A stretch of 48,107 bases of DNA from Ilumatobacteraceae bacterium (GCA_030726975.1 JANRCO010000084.1:1-48107), one strand, 5' to 3'. Counted from the first letter of the stretch, positions 35,400-44,051 are shown. The notes: generated by a model from the letters alone, not told the origin. A program made the numbers and translations.

Positions 35400-35941
35400 C
35401 ATCAGTGCACAACATCCCCGTAACAACAATTTCCGGCTCCAACACCACCTTGGGCGATTTCGCCGGGTCGGTCATGTTGGTGGTCAACGTCGCTTCACAG
35501 TGTGGCCTCACCCCACAGTACGAAGCTCTCGAAAGCCTGCACCAAACATACAAAGACAAAGGTTTTTCAGTACTTGGTTTTCCCGCCAACAACTTTGGTG
35601 CTCAAGAGCCTGGCACCGACGCTGAAATTGCAGAATTCTGCAGCACAAAGTTCGACGTGAAGTTTCCGATGTTCTCCAAAATCAGTGTTGTCGGCGACGA
35701 CCAGCATCCTTTGTACTCGGCACTCACAACAGCTGCACCTCGTGCAGAAGGCGACCCCGACGCATTCCGCGATCGCCTCAAAGGTTTTGGCATGACTCCA
35801 AACCAAGATCCCGACGTGTTGTGGAACTTCGAAAAGTTTTTGGTGAACCGTCAAGGTGAAGTAGTGAAGCGTTTTGCTCCAACAACCACTCCCGACGATG
35901 CAGCCCTCACTTCAGCTATCGAAGCTGAACTCGCTAAATAA
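35396..35941 (+). CDS. glutathione peroxidase family protein (Cys form)
   Basis: Thioredoxin-fold peroxidase of 181 residues, reducing hydroperoxides. The active-site Cys is in NVASQCGLTPQY (Sec in many animal enzymes), followed by FPANNFGAQEPG with the conserved Asn/Gln, and the Trp is in VLWNFEKFLVN. Bacterial members mostly use thioredoxin rather than glutathione. A second Cys in EIAEFCSTKF is the likely resolving Cys. It is coupled by ATGA to the MFS exporter. This gene uses Cys, in contrast to the thioredoxin-like gene 500 bases downstream. Confidence 0.95.
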   Translation: MTSVHNIPVTTISGSNTTLGDFAGSVMLVVNVASQCGLTPQYEALESLHQTYKDKGFSVLGFPANNFGAQEPGTDAEIAEFCSTKFDVKFPMFSKISVVGDDQHPLYSALTTAAPRAEGDPDAFRDRLKGFGMTPNQDPDVLWNFEKFLVNRQGEVVKRFAPTTTPDDAALTSAIEAELAK

Positions 35942-35957
35942 CTCGCACTCAAGCGAA

Positions 35958-36389
35958 CTAGATGGTGTAGCGATAAATATTGGTTTCGCGCTGCACAAAA
36001 CCAATGCGTTGATACAAACGATTCGCTGCTTCGCGCGACGGGCGCGATGTGAGTTCAACCGTGATGGCACCGCGGCTACGCGCTTCGGCGATGGCAGCCA
36101 TATTCAACGCTTCACCCACACCGTGACCGCGTGCTTCAGAGTCGACAACTACGTCTTCAATCCAGGCCCGCACGCCAGTGGGAATGCGAAAAGTTGCCAA
36201 GGTAAGCGCCCCAGCAATTTTTCCGTTCACGCGTGCGATGAATAGAACAGAGGCTTCAGAGGCAATGATTGCATTCAAGTCGGTAGCGCTAGGTGGTGGG
36301 TTCGACTTCGATAGTTGAGGGATGAGAACAGCCATTGCTTGAACGAGTTCATCGGTTGATTCTGTTGCAATCTCAATAGTGGCGCTCAT
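35958..36389 (-). CDS. GNAT family N-acetyltransferase
   Basis: 143-residue acetyl-CoA-dependent N-acetyltransferase. The acetyl-CoA loop is EARGHGVGEALNMAAI (R-G-x-G-x-G/A form), preceded by the beta strand WIEDVVVDSEA and followed by YQRIGFVQRETNIYRY, the usual GNAT C-terminus with its Tyr. Substrate unknown; small GNATs of this kind modify amines or protein N-termini. It is divergent from the candidate selenoprotein gene, with only 78 bases between their starts. Confidence 0.93.
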   Translation of the reverse strand: MSATIEIATESTDELVQAMAVLIPQLSKSNPPPSATDLNAIIASEASVLFIARVNGKIAGALTLATFRIPTGVRAWIEDVVVDSEARGHGVGEALNMAAIAEARSRGAITVELTSRPSREAANRLYQRIGFVQRETNIYRYTI

Positions 36390-36467
36390 TATTTCCCTTC
36401 GTTGTTACTAACATTAGGGGGCATCCATCTGCACAGTGCGGTCAATTTTCCTCTACTGTACGTATTG

Positions 36468-37553
36468 ATGATTATTTCAGGCACCCAACTCAGCGTTCCA
36501 GAATTTCTTGCAGCAACTGGCTGGGAAGCAAAACCTGAGGGTTTGTGCCGTGGTGAACTCTGTGTTCCTGCACCTGGGGCACTCAATAACGGTGTTGTTG
36601 ATGTTGCGGTGGCTGCGGAAAAGTTAGGTATGCCACTGGTGCACGATGCCCCGCACAACATATGGGCACTGGGTGTTGCCACTGCAACGGGTCGCGCGCT
36701 CGCTAGTGCAAAAGCATTTTTCCCCTCGTCGCTCATCGATGCAATGGGTCGCACCTTCGATTTCAATTCACTGCGAGGTCGACGCATCATCATGGTGGCT
36801 TGGGCGAGTTGGTGAGGCTGTCGAACAGCTCTGCCCGGGTGGCAGGCACTGCACGAAGAAATTGAATCGCTTGGCGTCAGCGTGGTTACTGTTGCGCTCG
36901 ACATCAACCCCGAACATGCCAAGCCATGGATTGCGCTCGCAGAGCCCACGCATCCATCACTCATCGATACCACTCACATCACCGATGAACTCTTTGGTTT
37001 CATCAATGTGCCCATGGCGGTATGGATAGATGAAAACGGAATGTTGATACGCCCCGCCGAAGCCGCTTCCATTGAACGCAGCCCACTACGCGATCAAGAA
37101 GTGCCAACAGGCCTTCCACCACGTATTGAAAAGATGTATCGCGAAGTGAAATCAATTCCCGACGACTCAGAGGAATACCGCTTGGCAATTCTCGATTGGG
37201 CACGCAATGGGGCAGCGAGCAAATACGTCATGTCGCCCGACGAAGTGGTGGCAGCTTCACAGCCGGTGTCAAGCAACCAGTCTCGTGCCGCAGCATGTTT
37301 CGCCCTTGGCGAGCACCTCCATCGCACCGAGGGCCACGATGCCGCAGTGCCATGGTGGCGCGAAGCACACGCCTTGTACCCCGAGAATTGGACCTACAAA
37401 CGCCAAGCCTGGACCCTGGTCACCACTCCAGTAGGCGCCACAGAAAACGACCTGATGCAAGGCCCCAATGAGGTGTATTCGGGGAACTGGCTCGACGATG
37501 TCATTGCTGCTGGCGGGGGTGGTTCCTACTCGGTTCGACCACAGTTGGAGTGA
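36468..37553 (+). CDS. thioredoxin-like selenoprotein (Sec at in-frame TGA 36813)
   Basis: One reading frame from ATG at 36468 to the stop at 37553, interrupted by a TGA at 36813-36815. Reading it as selenocysteine gives 361 residues: AWASW-U116-GCRTALPGWQ, a TlpA/ResA-like redox motif in which the first Cys of the usual WASWCGxCR is replaced. Before it are FDFNSLRGRRIIMVAW; after it the thioredoxin strand SVVTVALDINPE and the cis-Pro-like segment NVPMAVWIDENG. The C-terminal ~170 residues form a helical, TPR-like tail (YRLAILDWARNG, AACFALGEHLHRTEGHD, WWREAHALYPENWTYKRQAW). A SECIS-like hairpin follows the TGA. No sel gene is in the window. The upstream start has no clear ribosome-binding site; 36402 is another candidate. 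Confidence 0.8.
36813..36815 (+). other. recoded TGA codon, candidate selenocysteine 116
   Basis: TGA sits between TGG (Trp115) and GGC-TGT-CGA (Gly-Cys-Arg), the position of the redox-active Cys in thioredoxin-like proteins. Conserved sequence of the same fold continues in the same frame for 246 codons beyond it, so it is not a normal stop. Confidence 0.75.
36816..36846 (+). promoter_or_regulatory. bacterial SECIS-like element downstream of the TGA
   Basis: Two adjacent hairpins follow the TGA. The second, CTGCC (36831-36835) with GGCAG (36841-36845) around the loop CGGGT, has its loop beginning 20 bases after the TGA and a G in the second loop position, fitting what I recall of bacterial SECIS elements (loop some 16-37 bases from the codon, G among the first two loop bases). 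A smaller hairpin, GCTGT-CGA-ACAGC, precedes it. Confidence 0.65.
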
Positions 37554-37575
37554 GTTGTAGATAGCGTTATCACGA

Positions 37576-38517
37576 ATGGGAAACTCGCCCCACATCCGTT
37601 GGATCTCTGAACCCACGCTGGTGAACCCCACTGTCATCGCTGCTTTTACGGGGTGGAACGATGCCGCCGATGCCGCATCAAGTGCCGTACAAAACTTGGT
37701 TAAAGGTTGGGGCGCAACAGCACTTGCTGAAATTGAACCCGAGTTCTTCACCGACTTCGCCACTATTCGTCCGCAAGTGCGTTTGTCTGATGGGCGTGTG
37801 CGCAGCATTGTGTGGCCAGCAACAGGTTTATGGCACATCCGTTCGGCTGGTTCCGATGTCATTCTCATTCTTGGCCCCGAACCCGCACTGCGCTGGCGCT
37901 TGTTTAGCGAACAAATTGTGAGCGTCATTGAAAAATACAATGCGTCTTTGTTTCTCACCCTCGGTGCGCTTCTTGCCGACGTGCCCCACTCACGTCCGGT
38001 GCAACTCATTGGTACTGCAACCGACGACAATTTGGTTGACCGTTTCGACCTGCAACGCTCTCGTTACGAAGGCCCCACCGGCATCGTTGGTGTTCTCAAC
38101 GATGCGTGTTCCAAAGCTGGTGTTCCTTCTGCATCGTTATGGGCAGCTGTTCCTGCATATGCCGGGCAAATTAGTTCACCAAAAGCATCGGTAGCACTCA
38201 TGCAACGCGCGTGTGACATCATCGGTACTCCTGCACCCGTTGGCCACATGATGAGCCGCATCGATGCCTACGAGCTACAACTCAACTCCATGCTCGACGA
38301 TGACGACGACCTCCGTTCCTACGTATCGCGTTTGGAAAGCATGAGTGATGCTGGCATCACCATTGAAGACGACGATGACGACTTCGATTTCGAAGAAGAC
38401 GATTCACAATTGCAGTTCGATTTTGCAGTTGATACCGGCGACGATGCTTCAGACCCGGCCAATGCCGACATACTGATGGAAGAAGTTGAACAATTCCTTC
38501 GCGACCAAGACAAATAA
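37576..38517 (+). CDS. PAC2 family protein
   Basis: 313-residue member of the PAC2 (proteasome assembly chaperone 2/DUF75) family. AAFTGWNDAADAASSAVQNL (about 22-41) is the family's first motif, followed by GPEPALRWRLFSEQIV and TLGALLADVPHSRPV. The C-terminus is extremely acidic (runs such as DDDDDL and EDDDDDFDF, about residues 255-290), typical of actinobacterial PAC2 proteins and probably disordered. Actinobacterial PAC2 proteins are found with or without a proteasome; no proteasome gene is in the window. Exact role unknown. Convergent with the Nudix gene, one base apart. Confidence 0.92.
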   Translation: MGNSPHIRWISEPTLVNPTVIAAFTGWNDAADAASSAVQNLVKGWGATALAEIEPEFFTDFATIRPQVRLSDGRVRSIVWPATGLWHIRSAGSDVILILGPEPALRWRLFSEQIVSVIEKYNASLFLTLGALLADVPHSRPVQLIGTATDDNLVDRFDLQRSRYEGPTGIVGVLNDACSKAGVPSASLWAAVPAYAGQISSPKASVALMQRACDIIGTPAPVGHMMSRIDAYELQLNSMLDDDDDLRSYVSRLESMSDAGITIEDDDDDFDFEEDDSQLQFDFAVDTGDDASDPANADILMEEVEQFLRDQDK

Positions 38518-38518
38518 T

Positions 38519-39220
38519 TTAATTGTCGCCCTGACGCCATACGGGCTGTCGTGGTGCATCAAATGTTGCACCGGTGTGTTTTCCATCAATGGCATTGAAA
38601 GCCATAGGCCCCCACCACTGCGCACCTGCAGCAGGTGATGGCAAGTTGTCGCGCCCAAACCAACCCACGTCGGCCGTCTCTAACGGATGCCCACTTAATG
38701 AGCCGCCTGTTGCACGACACCTGAACAACAACATGTACATGCCAAAGCGCGAGAAGCCCATTCGCATTCCGTCGACTACTCCAAGCAGCTCGAGCACTTC
38801 ACATTCAATGCCCGTTTCTTCGTGCACTTCTTTCATGGCAACTTCAGCTGGTGAATAACCCACATCGGCCCAGCCAGTGGGGTACAACCAAATACCGCTA
38901 TCGGCTCGCTTCATGAGCAAGATTTCACCGTTGTCGTTGCCCACAATGGCGCCTACTGCAACTTTAGGTGTGACATAACCAGGAACACCTTCGCCAATGT
39001 TTTCCATCCACTCTTGAACAAAATGATCTTGCTCGCGGCGCACTTCAATGGCTTCTTCAGAAGCAGCTTTAATATCACTTGCTACGTGTAGCACTTCTTC
39101 GTATCGCTCACGCTCGTACAAACTTTGCGTAAAGCCCATTCCTGTTCGCGCAATGCTGGCAAGTGTTTCACTCCAACGCAAAAGATCGCGCTGAAAGTCT
39201 TCTGGGCCAAGTTCGCTCAC
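38519..39220 (-). CDS. Nudix hydrolase with N-terminal Nudix_hydro_N-type domain
   Basis: 233 residues. The N-terminal helical domain (LGPEDFQRDLLRWSETLASI, about 4-23) is the type found ahead of Nudix domains that cleave ADP-ribose or related pyrophosphates. The catalytic box is GWADVGYSPAEVAMKEVHEE followed by TGI, with Glu-Glu for the metal; the usual Glu after the first five residues is Tyr, and Arg of RE is Lys. The C-terminal DVGWFGRDNLP is the common Nudix strand. Substrate unknown. It lies just downstream of glnD on the same strand. Confidence 0.9.
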   Translation of the reverse strand: MSELGPEDFQRDLLRWSETLASIARTGMGFTQSLYERERYEEVLHVASDIKAASEEAIEVRREQDHFVQEWMENIGEGVPGYVTPKVAVGAIVGNDNGEILLMKRADSGIWLYPTGWADVGYSPAEVAMKEVHEETGIECEVLELLGVVDGMRMGFSRFGMYMLLFRCRATGGSLSGHPLETADVGWFGRDNLPSPAAGAQWWGPMAFNAIDGKHTGATFDAPRQPVWRQGDN

Positions 39221-39229
39221 AGTGTGAGA

Positions 39230-41560
39230 CTACTTCGTTACCGCAAAGAGGATGGCACGCTCCACTTCGCCTTGATGTGCAGGGTCGGTCACTTTTTGCC
39301 CATCGGTGGTGCGCACATAAAACGTGTCGACTACTTCATTCCCCAGCGTTTGCACTCGCGCATGGCGGATGTCGAGCCCTGTGTCGGCAAAAGTCTTTGT
39401 GATGCTGTACAAAATACCCACACGGTCGGGGGCACGTACTTCCACCAGTGTGCTATTCGATGAGGCTGCGTTATCGAAGCGAACCGTTGGGGGGGCAGGT
39501 GGCACAGCAGTACGCACACGACGCACCTTGTAGGTTTCTGCACGCTCGGCGAGTCGTGCCTCGAGGGCCATTTGGTTCTTCAGCGCACGTTCCAAACTGT
39601 CAACAATGCGCGCCCATTCAATCGGGCGATCTTGCGGGGGCAGCACGCGAAATTCAGATGCGGCCATTGCTGTTTCTGCTTCACGCTCATCGCTGTGCGC
39701 TTCAGCGCCCAACACGTCTAAACCATGAAGTGCCATGACTCCAGCAACCTTGCTGAATGTTCCGGGGCGGTCGGGGCTCACCACAGTGATGGAATCTTCT
39801 GTTGTGCACACCGCAAAACGACCTTCGGCCATCATTTCAAGCACTTCTGCATCGGGAAAGAGTTTCCAAATCACGTCACGCACATCTCCGCCACCCAACA
39901 CATGGTGCACGCGCTCGGTAAGTTCACACACCAAGCCCGCCTTCCAATCGCTCCACGCCGAGGCACCTGTCGCTTTGGAATCGGCTTCCGTGAGTGCTCG
40001 TAACAAATCGAGCGCTACTGACGACTTAATGAGTGTGGCAACTCCAGTAATTGTTGCGTCGTCGCTAAGGTCTCGACGAGTACCGGTGTCGGCAAGCAAC
40101 AAGTGGTGCTGAATCAGGCTTGAAACAATTGCGGTGTCTTCTTGTGACAAACCCATTCGTGGGCCAATGTACGCAAACATCTCGATGCCTACATCGGTAT
40201 GGTCACCTGGGTACCCCTTGCCAATATCGTGGAAGAGCGCACCGAGCATAAGCAAGTCGGCCCGCGACACAGTGTTGACAAGCGCAGCAGCATTAGCCAC
40301 CGTTTGCCATAAATGCCGGTCGACAGTGAAGCGATGATACGCGTTACGTTGTGGCTTACTGCGTACCGGTGCCCACTCTGGCAACACCTTGGTAATGAGA
40401 TCACGTTGATCTATTGCTTCAAGAACCGGTATTGCACGCTCCCCTTCCAAAAGCAATGCAACGAGGTCATCGCTTGCCCCAGCAGGCCATGGGTCTGGCC
40501 ACACTGGTGTTTCTTCACCTAAACGATTCAGCGATGCGCGGTCGATACGAGCACCTAGTCGAGCAGCCGCAGTGGCAACTCGAAGCACCAACGTTGGGTC
40601 GGTGGCGGGGTCAGCATCGCTTTCCAAATGAATCTCACCGGCACGCAGTTCTACGCCAGGAGCAATGCGCCGTGGTGGCTCATTGGCATTTGCCGGAGGG
40701 TCAATTCGAGCCCATGCTTCATCGGCAATCCAAGCAATTCGACGTGCAGCAGTAGACACTTCGAGCATCAAAGCATCGGCGTCGCGTGAACCGATTCGTG
40801 CAGCCACGGCATCTTGGTTTTCTAGACGCAGCACATCGCCAACTCGTTGTGCAGTGATATGTAATGCCACACGTGATGTGAGCAATACTTCATTTGAACG
40901 TTTTAGTTCTTGCTTGTCTCCACCCGACAATGGCAAACCAGCATCAATTGCCCACAAGAGTGCATGAATATCACGTAATCCGCCAAGGCCTTCTTTGAGA
41001 TTTGGCTCGAGTAAGAAAGCAACTTCGCCTGCAGTGGCATGGCGGTCGAGCACGCGAGCATGGAGGTCGCGCAAGGAATCGCGACCACGCTTGCGCCACC
41101 ATGCACGCGCATCGTTAATGCACTCAGTGGCGAGGCTTTCATCGCCTGTAATAAAACGTGCTGTTACCAATGCAGTGGCAGTATCAAGGTCTGTTTCGCT
41201 GAGTTGCCGTGTCTCTTTCGGCGTACGTACAGCATGGCCAACTTTAAGACCAAGATCCCACAGCGGGTACCACAGCGCAGAAGCAAAGTCATCAACTTTC
41301 TTCACGTTCTTGTGCAAAAGCAGAAGATCGAGGTCACTATACGGTGCCATCTCTCCTCTGCCATAACCACCTACCGCAATGAGTGCAATATCTTTTGTGA
41401 TACCAATTTTCTGAACTGCATCGTTGAATATGGCACGCAATAACTCATCGGTTGTTTCAGAAAGTGCGGCACAGAATTGAACCCCTGAGGCGGGCTCGGT
41501 TGTACCCCACGACGAAATGAGTTCGGTGCATTTCGCTGTGAACTCACTTGACGACATCAT
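39230..41560 (-). CDS. glnD: [protein-PII] uridylyltransferase/uridylyl-removing enzyme
   Basis: Sensor of nitrogen status that adds or removes a nucleotide on PII proteins in response to glutamine. 776 residues from ATG at 41558-41560, which overlaps the upstream stop as ATGA; an in-frame ATG three bases on also fits. Domains: nucleotidyltransferase with GGYGRGE (64-70) and SDLD (75-78); HD phosphohydrolase with HDIGKG at 444-449 and DHTD; two ACT domains (PDRPGTFSKVAGVMALHGLD about 615-635 and PDRVGILYSITKTFADTGLD about 710-730) that bind glutamine. In actinobacteria the product may adenylylate GlnK, as established for Corynebacterium and Streptomyces. Confidence 0.95.
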   Translation of the reverse strand: MMSSSEFTAKCTELISSWGTTEPASGVQFCAALSETTDELLRAIFNDAVQKIGITKDIALIAVGGYGRGEMAPYSDLDLLLLHKNVKKVDDFASALWYPLWDLGLKVGHAVRTPKETRQLSETDLDTATALVTARFITGDESLATECINDARAWWRKRGRDSLRDLHARVLDRHATAGEVAFLLEPNLKEGLGGLRDIHALLWAIDAGLPLSGGDKQELKRSNEVLLTSRVALHITAQRVGDVLRLENQDAVAARIGSRDADALMLEVSTAARRIAWIADEAWARIDPPANANEPPRRIAPGVELRAGEIHLESDADPATDPTLVLRVATAAARLGARIDRASLNRLGEETPVWPDPWPAGASDDLVALLLEGERAIPVLEAIDQRDLITKVLPEWAPVRSKPQRNAYHRFTVDRHLWQTVANAAALVNTVSRADLLMLGALFHDIGKGYPGDHTDVGIEMFAYIGPRMGLSQEDTAIVSSLIQHHLLLADTGTRRDLSDDATITGVATLIKSSVALDLLRALTEADSKATGASAWSDWKAGLVCELTERVHHVLGGGDVRDVIWKLFPDAEVLEMMAEGRFAVCTTEDSITVVSPDRPGTFSKVAGVMALHGLDVLGAEAHSDEREAETAMAASEFRVLPPQDRPIEWARIVDSLERALKNQMALEARLAERAETYKVRRVRTAVPPAPPTVRFDNAASSNSTLVEVRAPDRVGILYSITKTFADTGLDIRHARVQTLGNEVVDTFYVRTTDGQKVTDPAHQGEVERAILFAVTK

Positions 41561-42042
41561 GATTCGTCTAGTTTTCCTTCTTCGCGGCGCCGTTGCAACA
41601 CCTTGTGCGCCTTCGCGGCACCCCAAATGACACCGGGCTCCAGTAAAGACTCATGAACATCGGTCCAATGAGCAGGAGACAAGCCAAAGACATCGTCTGG
41701 CATCATTCGTGAGTCCATCTCATCGCGCGTCACGGTTGGTACGCCAAATTCCTGCAAAACGCGCGTGGGGAACGCCACCGCATTGCGCAAAACTTGTAGC
41801 GGGTTCACTCGCTGCTCGTCGACATCTTTGCTCAGTTCGCGGGTCAGTTCAGCTGCAACGTATGCCCTGCCTTGTTCTGCAGCCAGCTGAGCAGCAACAA
41901 GTAACTTTTCCTCTACCACTAAGCGGGGTGTCCCTAGTTGTTGCACGTATGTTTTCATGACACAGCGCACAAGCCATTCGTGTGTTGCAGCATCGATAGC
42001 AGCAATGAGGTCTGCAGTAGCCGATTCAAGTGTGACTGACAT
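41557..42042 (-). CDS. hypothetical protein, 161 aa
   Basis: Not recognised. The predicted protein is mainly helical, acidic to neutral, with no signal peptide or membrane segment. Its start overlaps the stop of the truncated membrane gene (TAATG) and its own stop overlaps the glnD start (ATGA), so it is translationally coupled on both sides. Features are a long N-terminal helix pair (VEEKLLVAAQLAAEQGRAYV) and a Pro/Trp-rich end (DVFGLSPAHWTDVHESLLEPG). A PII-related adaptor is one thought from position, with no sequence support. Confidence 0.7.
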   Translation of the reverse strand: MSVTLESATADLIAAIDAATHEWLVRCVMKTYVQQLGTPRLVVEEKLLVAAQLAAEQGRAYVAAELTRELSKDVDEQRVNPLQVLRNAVAFPTRVLQEFGVPTVTRDEMDSRMMPDDVFGLSPAHWTDVHESLLEPGVIWGAAKAHKVLQRRREEGKLDES

Positions 42043-42581
42043 TAGCGACGCTCATATACAAGAAGACCTGCAACCGTCCACACAATTTTATAGTTGCGAT
42101 GTAGCGCCCGCAGCGACGCACCCGACGCATCACATACAGCCGGCACTTGGTAACGAACAACAAATCGTGGAGCACCTTCGCCTTCTAACAAGTTCCACAA
42201 TTGCGCCAGACCACCTGGCATCAGACGTGCCTTGTCGCCCACAAAAGTGCTTACAATACTTCCGCAGGCAGCAGCACCGAGCAGACACGCAGCAATTACT
42301 AAGATGCGCACACCCTCTGGAGTGCCTAAACCAATGGTGACGAGTCCGCCGTAGAGCACGAAGAGGCCTTGTGGGCGGTCGGCCCAAATATCTTTGTAAA
42401 GGACCACCCCTCTACTCCATGCCCGTGCGATGGCAAGCGCTCCGCCTTCATCAAAATTGTTGGGCGAATAGATAAAGCGCAGCCGCATGAGAATGATGAG
42501 GGAAAAACCAGGGAGGTATGCCCACACGCGTTTGAGCCATTGGAACTTCTTCAGCATGCAGTTGTCAAGGTTAATCGCCAT
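42042..42581 (-). CDS. truncated GT-C-like membrane protein, possible chimera
   Basis: 179 residues. The first part looks like the N-terminus of a polytopic GT-C-type glycosyltransferase (ArnT/PMT-like): one helix LPGFSLIILMRLRFIYS, then the catalytic-loop pattern NFDEGGALAIARAWSRG with an Asp-Glu pair, then VVLYKDIWADRPQGLFVLYG, and a second helix RILVIAACLLGAAACGS. Full-length members have 400-550 residues and 9-13 helices; this one stops after about two helices. The last 65 residues (FVGDKARLMPGGLAQLWNLL onward) are soluble and do not resemble the family, so the gene may be a deletion product fused to the remains of another. Function probably lost. Confidence 0.55.
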   Translation of the reverse strand: MAINLDNCMLKKFQWLKRVWAYLPGFSLIILMRLRFIYSPNNFDEGGALAIARAWSRGVVLYKDIWADRPQGLFVLYGGLVTIGLGTPEGVRILVIAACLLGAAACGSIVSTFVGDKARLMPGGLAQLWNLLEGEGAPRFVVRYQVPAVCDASGASLRALHRNYKIVWTVAGLLVYERR

Positions 42582-42600
42582 GCAGGCTGTTTAAAGATCT

Positions 42601-44019
42601 TCAGTGATCTTTTGGATAAGCAAAAGTGAAGAAAGCGAGAGTTACTGCCACCCATAAAGCAAGGGCAAGCCATACTCGCTGGAAAGCTGCGGCCGACCCT
42701 GCAACTCCCGCTGCTCCTGAGACCGCGATGACCATCGCAACACCCATCGCACCTCCCATTTGACGAAAGGTGAGATTAGTTCCGTTTGCAATACCAAACT
42801 TTTCATGGTCAATGCCCATTAATGCTGCACCCGTCAAAGTTGACCATGCCAGACCCAGACCAATTCCATAGAGCACTGCAAATGGGAAATAGTGGGTGAA
42901 GTAACGCACATTCTCATCAAGAAAGACAAACAGTCCGAAGAGACCTAAGCCACTGAGCAACATTCCTGAGCTGATGATGCGTTTCATCCAACCCCTGTCG
43001 GAGTATCTACCGGAAATAGTGGCCGTCAAAAAGATCACGACAGGTGTTGGCATGATGGAACATCCACTTTTCAACACCGACCAATTCCATACCGTTTGCA
43101 TAAAGAGTGGGGCCGAAAACCAGAACCCTGCAACTGGCAAGTTAAAAGCAAAAGTCGCAATTGAGGCTGAAGTGAATCGTCGATGTTGAAAGAGCGAAAG
43201 ATCGATGAGTGGTTCTGCGTGCTGCCGAGAGCGCAGCACGACGTAGGTGAGAAAAACGACTGCACTCACGAAACACCCGATAATTTCCGGACTTGACCAA
43301 CCCCACTTATGACCTTGCAATACTCCAAGCGTTAACGACGCAAGACCAATTGTTCCAAGAGGCACCGACACCATGTCAAGACGCGTTCCCGTACTTTGCC
43401 CTTTCGATTCGCGCAGTACTTTGCGTCCAAGAAGAACAACAATGGCTACCGCTGGAACATTGATGAAAAAAATCCATCTCCAACCTGCAAACTCAATAAC
43501 GGCCGCACCTAATGGTGGCCCTAAGCCACCTGCTAGGGCTGCAATCGAACCCCATACCCCAATTGCCAAGCTTCTTTTTTCTGCAGGAAACTCCGGCAAC
43601 GCCAGAGCAATAGAAGTAGGGATCATGAGAGCACCGCCGATGCTCTGAATGCATCGCGCAAAAATGAGCATTTCCACGCTTGAGGCAAGGCCAGCACCCA
43701 TGCTGCCAATGGCGAACAAACTAATACCAAATAGAAAAACCCTTTTCCGCCCAAACAAATCTGCAACGCGACCTGCTAGCAACAAAAGTGAAGCAGTGCC
43801 AATGGAGTAGCTCGTTAACGCCCAAGCCAAAGTTGTGCGCGCAACATTGGGAAAATCACGCTCAATGGTAGGAAAGGCAACATTTAAAACGGTGGAGTCA
43901 AAGATGACAAAAAACTGACCAAACGAAGTGAGTAACAATGCATACCAAGCACGACGCGGTATGACCGAAGAAGGAGCGGCCCCCACCGCTGCGTTATTCA
44001 CCTGTTCATCTTTACCCAT
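42601..44019 (-). CDS. MFS transporter, DHA2 (EmrB/QacA-like) exporter
   Basis: 472-residue exporter predicted to have 14 helices, the DHA2 layout. Family motif A is LLAGRVADLFGRKRVFLFG (GxVADxxGRK), FDSTVLNVAFPTIERDF near the N-terminus is motif D1 of EmrB/QacA-like proteins, and SIAALAGGLGPPLGAAVIEF is motif C (GxxxGPxxGG-like), which marks antiporters. Likely exports a drug or metabolite with proton exchange. It lies 32 bases downstream of the hemQ gene on the same strand, perhaps in one transcript. Confidence 0.93.
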   Translation of the reverse strand: MGKDEQVNNAAVGAAPSSVIPRRAWYALLLTSFGQFFVIFDSTVLNVAFPTIERDFPNVARTTLAWALTSYSIGTASLLLLAGRVADLFGRKRVFLFGISLFAIGSMGAGLASSVEMLIFARCIQSIGGALMIPTSIALALPEFPAEKRSLAIGVWGSIAALAGGLGPPLGAAVIEFAGWRWIFFINVPAVAIVVLLGRKVLRESKGQSTGTRLDMVSVPLGTIGLASLTLGVLQGHKWGWSSPEIIGCFVSAVVFLTYVVLRSRQHAEPLIDLSLFQHRRFTSASIATFAFNLPVAGFWFSAPLFMQTVWNWSVLKSGCSIMPTPVVIFLTATISGRYSDRGWMKRIISSGMLLSGLGLFGLFVFLDENVRYFTHYFPFAVLYGIGLGLAWSTLTGAALMGIDHEKFGIANGTNLTFRQMGGAMGVAMVIAVSGAAGVAGSAAAFQRVWLALALWVAVTLAFFTFAYPKDH

Positions 44020-44051
44020 GATCTGCGCATCAAGCGCAGTGGAGATGAGCG

